NCBI GenBank assembly: GCA_003049465.1
Contig: PYSS01000040.1
Span: 186,001 to 250,000 of the forward strand
Length of the DNA: 64,000 nucleotides
From: Magnaporthiopsis rhizophila
Lineage: Eukaryota; Ascomycota; Sordariomycetes; Magnaporthales; Magnaporthaceae
Reading direction: 5' to 3'
Part shown: positions 55,460 through 64,000 of the stretch, piece by piece
Numbering within the stretch: the first letter of the stretch is position 1
Layout: every line of letters begins with the position of its first letter
The notes under the pieces: model-generated
What the model was told of the DNA's origin: nothing
Databases searched by the model: none
Seen by the model: only the letters and a program-made list of their open reading frames with translations
Made by a program: the position numbers and the translations under genes

Positions 55460-57563
55460 TTAGTCAACCTCCTCGACGGTCGGGCCGTCATCGTGGGTAG
55501 CACCCGGGCCACCGGCGCCAGGGAAGCCGCCCGGAGCACCGCCGGGGGCGCCGCCAGGAGCGCCGCCAGCACCGTAGAACTTCATCATGATGGGGTTGGC
55601 AACGGCCTCGAGCTCCTTCTGGTGCTCCTCGTACTCCTCACGGGTGGCCTGCTGGCTCTCGTCGAGCCACGAGACGACCTTGTTGATCTCGGCGTTGAGC
55701 TTCTCCTTGTCGGCAGCATCCAGCTTCTCATCGACCTTGGGGTCCTGGAGGGTGTTGCGCAGAGAGTAGGCGTACGACTCGAGGCCGTTCTTGGCAGAGA
55801 CACGGTTGGCCTCAGCCTCGTCCTCCTCCTTGAACTTCTCGGCCTCAGCGAGCATGCGCTCGATGTCCTCCTTGGAGAGACGGCCCTTATCGTTGGTGAT
55901 GACAATCTGGTTGGTCTTGCCGGTGCCCTTCTCAAGAGCAGAGACGTTCATGATGCCGTTGGCGTCCAGGTCGAAGGTAACCTCGATCTGCGGGACACCA
56001 CGTGGCGCCGGGGGAATGCCGGTAAGCTCGAACTTGCCGAGCAGGTTGTTGTCCTTGGTGCGCTGGCGCTCACCCTCGTAGACCTGAATAAGCACACCAG
56101 GCTGGTTGTCGGAGAAGGTCGAAAAGACCTCGGACTTCTTGGTGGGGATGGTGGTGTTGCGGGGGATGAGCTTGGTCATCATACCACCAGCAGTCTCGAT
56201 ACCGAGCGACAGGGGAGCGACATCGAGAAGCAGGATCTCGTTGGTGGACTTGGAGCTGGTGTCACCAGAGAGAATGGCGGCCTGAACGGCAGCACCATAG
56301 GCGACGGCCTCATCGGGGTTGATGGACTTGTTGGGCTCCTTGCCGTTGAAGTAGTCGGTGATGAGCTTCTGGACACGGGGAATACGGGTCGAGCCGCCAA
56401 CGAGAACGATCTCGTGGACCTGCGACTTGTCGACCTTGGCGTCGGTCAGGACACGGTCAACGGGCTGCAGGGTCGAGCGGAAAAGATCCTGGCACAGCTC
56501 CTCGAAGCGAGCACGGGTGATTGAGGTGTAGAAGTCGATACCCTCGAACAGGGAGTCGATCTCAATCGAGGTCTGCGCCGAAGAAGACAGGGTACGCTTG
56601 GCACGCTCGCAAGCAGTGCGAAGACGACGCAGAGCGCGAGCGTTGGTTTGAAGATCCTGAATCAAGTTAGTCGACGGCCAGAAAAAAAATCGGCATCAGG
56701 AAAAATCCGAGAAAAAAAAAAAAACTCACCTTCTTGTGCTTCCGCTTGAACTCGTTCACGAAGTGGGTGACCAGACGGTTGTCAAAGTCCTCACCACCCA
56801 GGTGGGTGTCACCAGCAGTCGACTTGACCTCGAAAATACCCTCCTCAATGGTCAGGAGCGACACATCAAAGGTGCCACCACCAAGATCGAAAATGAGGAC
56901 GTTGCGCTCGCCCTCGACCTTCTTGTCAAGACCGTAAGCGATGGCAGCCGCGGTGGGCTCGTTGATGATACGCAGGACGTTGAGGCCGGCGATCAGACCA
57001 GCGTCCTTGGTAGCCTGGCGCTGGGAGTCGTTGAAGTAGGCCGGGACCGTGATGACAGCGTTGTTAACGGTGCCACCGAGGTAGGACTCGGCCGTCTCAC
57101 GCATCTTGGTCAGGACCATGGATGAGATCTCCTCTGGCGTGAACTGCTTCTGCTCGCCCTTGAACTCGACCTCGACGACGGGCTTGCCGCCGCGCTCGAT
57201 GACCTTGAAGGGGAAGTGCTTCATGTCGGCCTGGACCTCGGGGTCGTTGAACTTGCGGCCGATCAGGCGCTTGGCGTCGAAGACTGTGTTGATGGGGTTC
57301 ATGGCGACCTGGTTCTTGGCGGCATCTCCAATGAGACGCTCGGTATCTGTGAAGGCGACAAACGACGGGGTTGTGCGGTTACCCTGGTCGTTGGCGATAA
57401 TCTGTTGGAGCAGGCGAAGCCATTGTCAGCAAGCATGTCCCTTGATGCCAGCAGAGGACCTCGGGTAAGTAAGACATTTTCAACATACCTCAATGCGGTC
57501 ATCTCGGAAGATACCCACGCACGAGTAGGTCGTGCCCAGGTCGATACCAACGGCGGGCGCCAT
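55460..57563 (-). CDS. hsp70: Cytosolic heat-shock protein 70 (Ssa type)
   Basis: An ATP-dependent chaperone of the cytosol and nucleus. Exons are 57563-57489, 57401-56730 and 56656-55460, giving 647 residues, the normal size. Visible motifs are GIDLGTTYSCVG (phosphate loop), FDLGGGTFDVSLL, the LVGGSTRIPRVQ signature, the LLLDVAPLSLGIET substrate-domain start, GGAP repeats and the terminal EEVD that binds TPR co-chaperones. The first intron falls right after the phosphate-loop exon, with a CTGAC branch site. A perfect three-unit heat-shock element lies about 250 bases upstream. It is head-to-head with the dienelactone hydrolase gene. Confidence 0.97.
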
Positions 57564-59186
57564 CTTGTCAGAGTGATCTGTGTGACGTTCTATGCGTTGT
57601 TGGTTCTTTGTGTTGAAATCGCGAAAAACAGGAAGAGAAGATGGGTATTGTTGCACGTAGAGTCGTAGTAGAAAGGAAAAGAGAAATGGATTGAAGTGAT
57701 CTGGTTTGTTCAACGACAGACCTGAGAGAGCACTGAGGAGGCTGTTCTCTTAAATGCAGTCTGGAGGGCAAGGCAGGAGGGGCAGTGGTTGGCGGGGCGG
57801 GCTTTGGGCAGAAGGTTCGAGAAGAGGTAGAAAATCCGCCCCACCGCTACTGAAGCTGCAGGAAGCTTGCAGAAATCGCTAGGCTGACTCCCACAGGATT
57901 GTGACGCGCACGCCCCACAAACGCACAATTCGGGTAAGCACGAGGCTCAACCAGTTGCGCCCAGCCACTTCTAGCCACGTCCAGCAGTGTCCAGAGCCTT
58001 CCAATGAGGGCGATTTCGCTAAGCACACACCCACAATCTTTGCAATCCACCCCTCCATCACCACGATTGAATGACGAAGAATGGCGAAACCAGATCCCTG
58101 CGATGCTTCTCTTCGATGCAGCTGGGCAGCCTGCAAGCCTAGAAACCTGCCTGCGACTATCGACGTAACCCGCTTAGAATTTCTTTCTCTTCCTGGCTCG
58201 CTTGTTTCGCTCTTTGGAGTGGAGAGCTGTTTTGGGTACGACTTGTTATGCCACGCAAGCTTTGTCCATCTCTTCTTGAAGTTTTCCTAACTCCACATAG
58301 TAACCAAACCAACCGATCTACTGCATTCCACGAGCCCCGAGAACCATTGGGCTCGTGCTCCCAAATCTAGATAACGGATCCATCGAGGAGCTGTCGCCGT
58401 AGCGCCTGCGGGGCTCCCGGTCCCATCATGATGAAAAATCGAAAGACTGGCTGTCATGTCCGTCGGGCTGCTTCCTCCACCAAGTGTGCACAGATGTGTG
58501 GAGTTTCCCATATGGACGAAGAGGTCCTTGACGCCACCTCCATGCCATCAGCTTCATTTGCTTTCTGCAATGTTCCGAACGTTGCTGTTTGTGGGGATAG
58601 AACTTGACTTCCCTGATGGGAATACTACATTGGATTTTTTTTGCATCGGGCAATTTTCCGACCTTCCTGCCGCCTTTCGTCACCGCCTTTTTTTGGTGCC
58701 TGACTGACGCCCAGGATGGATGCCAAGCAGGGGCTGGATAAGATCAATAGCACAGAACCCCACCACTCCTGGAAGGGAGCTGGGAGCTATTGGTACACCA
58801 CCCCACCGCTCGTGTGTATTCTTTTACTTTCAAATGCGGGGTGAAATGGCTGGTGCGCGAGAGAGCTGCTAGGTGGTATTAAGGACGCAAGATGTTATAG
58901 ACGACAAAAGAATATGTGAATAAAAACTGCACTTGGCTGTCCACCAAGGCCACAAGATGCAGGAACACAATGAGACAGTCGCGGGGATGACGGAGTGCGG
59001 AGGTGTCAACGAGGTGGAGCAGATGCGGGAGGTGCGGGTGGGAGCGAGCTCCCAGGTGAGGGGATGAGGGGATTGAGAACACCTCACGGACAAAATTAGT
59101 TTCACTTCGACAGGCGCGCTTCCATCTCGACAACATCTGAAAGAGAACTACTGAGAATCACAACCCATCAAATCCTCGCGGGCACC
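57564..59186. other. Divergent promoter region, HSP70 / dienelactone hydrolase
   Basis: About 1.6 kb between two starts. Heat-shock elements lie in the HSP70-proximal third. The rest has short ORFs without family resemblance. No gene seen. Confidence 0.65.
57811..57823. promoter_or_regulatory. Perfect heat-shock element upstream of HSP70
   Basis: GAA-NN-TTC-NN-GAA, three alternating units, about 250 bases before the HSP70 ATG. A second, one-mismatch copy (GAA-GC-TTG-CA-GAA) lies at 57862-57874. This is the binding site of Hsf1 trimers in established work. Use here is inferred. Confidence 0.75.
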
Positions 59187-60427
59187 ATGTTGATCCAGGA
59201 GAGCCACGCCGACGTCAAGGCGAGCGTCAATGGCGTCGAGTCCACGATGAGTGAGCGGGGCCGTATTGCGCGATATCTTCTACCGCAATGACTGTCTCTG
59301 ACCTCGGCCAGGAATCTTCCTCTTCCATCCGACCATCCCGCAGTATCCCAATGCGTAGGTTTCCGGTCCTCCCGCACAAGCTAGCCGGCCGTTGGACGTG
59401 CAGCCTGCTAATGCAGACCGAATCCCTGTAGCCGCTTTCCTGGAGTGGCCCTGTTCAGCGAGATCTACCAGGGTGCGTTCGTCAAGCTGCTGATCTAGGT
59501 CGTAGAGACGAGACACCACCCTTCGTAAAAGTGGAAGGCGGAGATACTGATTGGACGCTAAACCCACCCAGTCACCGGCCCCGTCGCGCGGTTCGCCCGC
59601 CAGATCGCCGGCCAGGGCTACATTGTTGCGGCGCCCAGCAGCTACCACGACTTCACGGGGCCGCAGCCGCTTGCCTATGACGTCCCGGGGACCGACAAGG
59701 GGAACCAGTGGAAGGTGGAGAAGGTGAGCGTTTTGGCTGAGCACAACCTTCCCCGGCGGCCTCGGCTGCTAATCGATACGGCCTATCTAGACCCTCGAGT
59801 CGTATGACGAGGACTCCCGCAAGACGGTGGACTATCTTCTCTCCCTCCCGACATGCTCGGGCCGCATCGGGGCCACGGGCATGTGTCTGGGCGGGCACCT
59901 CGCGCTTAGAGCCAGCGTAAGTCGGCCAAAGACTCCCGCATTTGTAGGTAGTGGTAGCCCTAACGAAATACGCCGGAACCACCTAGCTCGACCCGCGCAT
60001 CTCAGCCTGCGTAAACTACTTCGCGACCGACGTGCACTCCCGCACCCTCGGCCCTCACACGGGGCCCAACACCTCCAGCACGCCGCCCTCCCCAGACTCC
60101 AACCACACGCTCGACCGGCTCTCGCGGCTGACCGAAGGAGGCGGCTGCGAGGTGGCCATGATCTTCGGGATCAAGGACACGCACGTGCCCGACGCCGGAC
60201 GCGAACTGATCCGGGCCAAGCTGCGCGAGGCCGGCGTCGTCTTCAGCTTTTACGAGTTCGCCTGGGCCCAGCACGCCTTCATCCGCGACGAACTGAGCAA
60301 GGGCCGCTACGATCCGGCTATCACCAAGGTGTGCTTCGAGGTCCTGCTGGAGCTTTTTGGCCGCGTGCTCAAGACGGACCTGGGCGCTCGGGACGGGTCG
60401 GTGCAGAAGGTGGAGCATGTTTGTTAG
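59187..60427 (+). CDS. Dienelactone hydrolase family protein
   Basis: An alpha/beta hydrolase; the family opens dienelactones and related esters in aromatic-compound breakdown. Exons are 59187-59250, 59312-59354, 59432-59472, 59572-59723, 59791-59916 and 59987-60427, giving 288 residues with all phases matching. Catalytic parts are visible: the nucleophile Cys in GMCLGGH, Asp in IFGIKDTHVP and His in WAQHAFIRDE. Conserved blocks RIFLFHPTIPQYPNA, VALFSEIYQ, RFARQIAGQGY and PSSYHDFTGP appear in the usual order. The end of exon 5 joins exon 6 as RAS-LDPR. Six exons, two under 45 nt, make it easy to misannotate. It lies next to a Zn2Cys6 regulator on the other strand (converging), but control of one by the other is only a guess. 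Confidence 0.9.
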
Positions 60428-60660
60428 GGTTGTATGGATCCCGACTAGGTGATGTCACTGGGTACGTAGGCAGATGATATGATCGTCATGTCATAATCTG
60501 CAAGAACCCAGCAGAACGGAATGAGAGATTTCAGGCTGGAGAAAAAGACAGCAAGGAAAAGCAAACAACAAACAGATGACTTAAAAGTGCACTTTTGCTC
60601 CTTGTCGCGACCAAACCTTGATCCAAAAAAAAAACCGCACTAAAACAAACATCGCTAAAT

Positions 60661-60699
<39 letters not shown>

Positions 60700-60872
60700 A
60701 AAACAAAAAAAAAAAAAAANGTATCGAAGAAAGATCCGAAAGAAATTTGAAGATATTTTGTTTTGTCCCCCCAAGCCGTTTTTGCGCCTTCACAGCAAAC
60801 CTCAAGCCGCGCTACCAAAACACCCATTGCGTACCAAATAGCCCCCCTCCGCACCAAGACGTCAGATTCCCC
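60428..60872. other. Intergenic region with a long poly-A tract and one N
   Basis: 445 bases between converging genes. An A run of about 36 bases (60662-60697) and another of 15 (60705-60719) end in a single N at 60720. No gene seen. Confidence 0.75.
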
Positions 60873-63800
60873 TCACCCAAACACAACATTGACACCCATG
60901 TCCTCACTCACCCGCCTCCACATGTCCATCGCGTTCCTGCGGCCGCCAGCCAGCGCAAACTCCGACATGCGGCGCGGCGACGGCCGCGGCGACGCCTCGC
61001 CGCCCTGGCCCTGAGCGTTTCCGTGGCTATGTCGACGCCCGCCTAGCCCGCCGGCTCCGGCGTAGTCCGTGTCGTCAGCTTGAGCATGCGCGAGATCCGC
61101 ATACTCATCATACACGTCGTCGCTCTCGTCTCCACAATTGTCGTCATCGCCGGCAGCACCGTGGAACAGATCAGCGCGGCGCCAGACCTCCTGAACAATC
61201 TCCCAGGCGCGCGAGATGTTGGTCATGCCCTGGCGGCGGTCGATGGCCGCAAAGGCGCGGCGGGCGGCGGCGCGGTCGTCGGGCTCTCGCGCCTCGCAGG
61301 CGGCGGCGAATAGCGGCCACAGGAGCGCGCCCATGGGCCCGCCGTGCTCGACCGTCGCGGCGCAGTGGCGGAGGGCCCTGCGCGCGTGCCGCTGCACCAG
61401 AGGGTGGCTGCTGGGTCGCGACTGCACGGTCCGGTATAGGTACACTAGCGCCGAGTGGCGGTAGGCCAGGGCGTTGTTGAGGATCGAGTGCAGGCGGGCC
61501 GAGTCGCTTGTCGAGGAGGTGGAGGAGGAGGACGACGACGACGACGAGTTGGATGATGAGGACGCAGAGGAAGAAGAGGTGGAGGCCGGTGTTGCGGCGC
61601 TGCTGGGCGATGGTGCTTCCTGGTCGAGTGCGGCGGCGGACTCGGGACTAAATAAGTCTTCCGGGAGGCGGCTGCCGTTGTCTGTCCCAGGCCCGTCCAT
61701 GTCCCCAACCACAGTTTCATCGCAAAGACCGCCCACGCTCCCATAACTCCCCCGCCGCACGTCTTCGAAGCTCGTGGCGGTGGGAGACGTGGCCCTGCGC
61801 AGCTTAGTCGGGTCGCCACCCTCGACTTCCGGGCTGAGAGCCCAGCCGGCAGGCGGACATGGGGCCCAGCCGAGAAGCGCCGCCTCGACAGCGGCGGCTG
61901 TGGACTCGAACTCGGTGCGAAGCACAGCGACCTTGGCGGGATAACCGGCGGCGCGGGCGGCCTCGAGATCGGTCTTGAGGGCGAGCAGTCCCGATAGCCG
62001 GTGAATTATAGGCCAGAGCGTTGTTGACATGCCCAGAAGCGTGTCGACGTTGTTGAGGGGCGACGCAGCGGGCGCGCCCATCGGTGGGAAGGGGAGCAGG
62101 CAGCCGGCCCCGGGCGCCGTCGAGAGCGGGGCAGTGCCAAAGGAGAGTGCCGCAATCACGTCGTAAAAGCGAAATGCCTGCAAGAGGGGGCAGTGTCAGA
62201 GTTCCGTTCAGCTGAGAGGATGTGGCGGAGGTACCATGATTCTACTGACCCGCTCCAAGAAGACTCCCGTCGAGTCTAAGGGCTCGGGATTTGAGCACAT
62301 GACCGTGAGAGCACCTCTTAGGTGGCCCTCTATTATGCCCGTACGACTTTTTTGCACAAGCTGGTGATATTCACAAGACACACAGAAAGTCAGTCAAGTT
62401 CCAGAGAAAAGGCGGGGATGTCAAGGGTGTGTGGGAAGTAACTGGCTGGCACTTACAACTTCATAGTACACCAAGAGAATGATTGCGGCCAGCACCTGGT
62501 TCTTGTTAACCGACTTGGCGCTGCTGGACTGGATAAGCTTGGACAGGCCCTGGATGGCGCGTTGATGGTAGTAGAGCGAGCGATCGCCTCCCTCGACCTC
62601 GACGCCTCGGTGCTCCAAGTGCGCGCTGGCCAATGCGTAGACGGCATCCGCCACGGGGGACGATGACCCAGCCGTGTATGGGTGTAGCGCACCCGTCGTG
62701 CCAATGGTCATCAGCGGGAGCACGAGCTGCTGGAATGGGTTGCCCGTCTCCTCGCGGAAGACAATCAGATGCGAGAGCACGTTGCAGAAGTGGTCCACCA
62801 GCATCCTCTGGCCCGGGTGCACCGAGAACTCCGAGAAAGCAGGGGCGCAGAACTCGAGCAGCGGCGACCTGACGGGCAGCATCGACGCCGCCACGGCCAT
62901 TCCGGCCGATCCACCAAAGCCGTTGCCTTGTTGAAGCTCGTGGTGCCCTCTTTGCCTGTGGTGGTTGGATGCGCTGATGATGGCTGTGCTTGGCGTTGGT
63001 TCTGATTTTATTGTTCTTATGGTCGTGGTGGATGCAAATGAACTCCTCCGGTTGACATGCTGCTCCATCCCAATGGACCGTACGACCAAGTCGCCCTCCT
63101 CGGCCTTGTCGTCGTATGCCCCGCCTCCGCCGCCAATCTTCATGACGGGCGACATGGTCATATCACGACCCCCAACGCCACTCATGACGCCACCATGCTG
63201 CATCGGCGGTGGCACCAGCGACCCGATGTCAAAACCGTCCTCGACCGGTGAGAAGATGGGGAGGTCACAAGCGTCATCCGAGAAGCCGCCCTCGTCCAGC
63301 ACCAGAGGTCCCGGCCTCCACGATGGGTGGCCCGTGTTGCTGTGCTGCACCCAGCTTTGCGTGAGCGCGTTGGGGTAGTAGTTGGCGGTGACATCGCCGC
63401 CGATCATGTCGTCCTCCTCATCGTAGCCGTCGTCATACTCGTCGGGAATCGGCAGCGGCCACGCGAAGCTGTCGGTAGGGATGCCGTTGGTGCCGTTGGT
63501 CCTGGCGTTGTTGGTAGTGTTCTTGGTGTTGTTGTCTGCATCAAGTCCTCCGCCACCCGAGTCGGCCGTCGAAGCAGAGACTGTGGCGGACGAGACTACG
63601 CCGTCGCGCTTCCGGCGCTGGCGGGGGCGAACGGGCTCATAAACGCATTCACCACCGCGCTCGGCACAGCGAGCGCACTTTGGCCGCTCCTCGTCACATT
63701 TCTTCTTCTGCAGTTGCGCCCAAAGAGTGGCGATGTCAGCTATGATTTTTATTTTGCCAACAACAGGTATACGCGCGGCGGATTAAGGAACATCCTTCTC

Positions 63801-64000
63801 TTCGTCTCGCGTTAACTGACCTTCTCTTTGCTGCAGTTCGGGCGTCGCAAGGTCAGCAGTGCACTCGGATTACGCACACGCGCTGATTGGGGGACTTTCT
63901 CTCTCGCCCTGTCCCGCCAAGGAGCAAGCCTCGCTTCAGGCTCAAACCCCCAGAAGCGTGCCGCGAGCTAATTGCCAGACACAGGAATACATACCACGAG
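60873..64000 (-). CDS. Zn2Cys6 fungal transcription factor (Fungal_trans_2 type), 5' end outside window
   Basis: A nuclear regulator of the Gal4-type zinc-cluster class. Exons on the minus strand are 64000 (partial) to 63995, 63830-63821 (10 nt), 63707-62457, 62360-62250 and 62177-60873, at least 893 residues. The cluster reads C-KEKKKK-C-DEERPK-C-AR-C-AERGGE-C, giving the exact C-x6-C-x6-C-x2-C-x6-C spacing, with the first Cys of this part split between the 6-nt and 10-nt pieces. The basic linker VRPRQRRKRDG follows. The middle has the fungal-specific regulatory domain (SVHPGQRMLVDHFCNVLSHL ... AAIILLVYYEV) and continues (GHLRGALTVMCSN, RFYDVIAALSFG). A long Ser run and a conserved C-terminus (WEIVQEVWRRADLF) follow. 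Targets are unknown. Confidence 0.85.
61497..61600 (-). repeat. Polyserine tract in the zinc-cluster regulator
   Basis: About 30 of 35 residues are Ser or Thr, coded by mixed TCC/TCG/TCT/TCA triplets with GAC-type trinucleotide slippage on the plus strand. It is likely a flexible linker whose length varies between strains. Confidence 0.75.
63821..63830 (-). other. 10-nt microexon of the zinc-cluster gene
   Basis: CAAAGAGAAG lies between a CTGCAG acceptor with a CTGAC branch and a GTCAGT donor. It finishes a TG-split cysteine codon and adds three residues, restoring the CX6C spacing exactly. Confidence 0.7.

Noticed and set aside
55493..56524. 343-codon plus-strand frame antisense to HSP70
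   Set aside because: Antisense frames of Hsp70 genes are a well-known artefact; the real gene is certain.
59187..64000. Catabolic gene cluster formed by the dienelactone hydrolase and the zinc-cluster regulator
   Set aside because: Only two genes, convergent, with no other pathway enzyme nearby; adjacency alone is not enough.

Overview
The window reads as nuclear DNA of a filamentous ascomycete (Pezizomycotina, most likely a Sordariomycete). Genes are monocistronic with short GT-AG introns of about 50-450 nt, CTRAY-type branch sites and GC-rich coding sequence. They are separated by AT-rich, poly-T/poly-A-bearing intergenic DNA. The recognisable products are eukaryotic or specifically fungal: Uba2, Lcb3-type phosphatase, KDM4-type JmjC demethylase, Ino80, Arb1, Yme2, Emi1-like protein, cytosolic Hsp70 and a Zn2Cys6 regulator. 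All gene models below were spliced by hand from reading frame, splice consensus and family resemblance.

Layout, left to right: the 3' end of UBA2 (+, 1-940); a short-chain dehydrogenase (-, 1034-2442); a sphingoid-base-phosphate phosphatase (+, 3244-5410); a large glycine-rich membrane protein with a cytochrome-b561-like end (-, 6387-9434); 2.3 kb without a gene; a small F-box protein (-, 11759-12449); 4.6 kb without a convincing gene, holding a poly-G-flanked N gap; a KDM4-type demethylase (+, 17048-21811); 2.8 kb without a gene; a carboxylesterase/acyl-protein-thioesterase-like protein (+, 24649-25566); a damaged phosphotransferase (-) and a protein kinase with an in-frame stop (-) at 25.6-28.4 kb; INO80 (-, 29118-35807); ARB1 (-, 38521-40625); YME2 (-, 41830-44645); an EMI1/DUF3128 protein (+, 45382-46185); a VIT/vWA-domain pseudogene interrupted by a second poly-G-flanked gap (-, 46453-49883); a head-to-head gene with a fungal STAND-type N-terminal domain (+, about 49930-52302); a secreted Cys-rich protein (+, 53262-54593); HSP70 (-, 55460-57563) with a perfect heat-shock element upstream; a dienelactone hydrolase (+, 59187-60427); and a Zn2Cys6 regulator (-, 60873 to beyond 64000).

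The window mixes conserved housekeeping genes (SUMO activation, sphingolipid turnover, two chromatin regulators, ribosome biogenesis, mitochondrial DNA maintenance, chaperone) with two accessory patches (25.6-28.4 kb and 46.4-54.6 kb). Those patches hold lineage-specific genes, three of which carry disabling changes. I see no operon-like pathway, biosynthetic cluster, CRISPR array, tRNA or rRNA gene, or intact transposon. The most notable points are a 10-nt microexon that splits a zinc-ligand cysteine codon in the regulator, two introns of length divisible by three with no stop (INO80 and KDM4), the disabled accessory genes, and the repeat-rich membrane protein.
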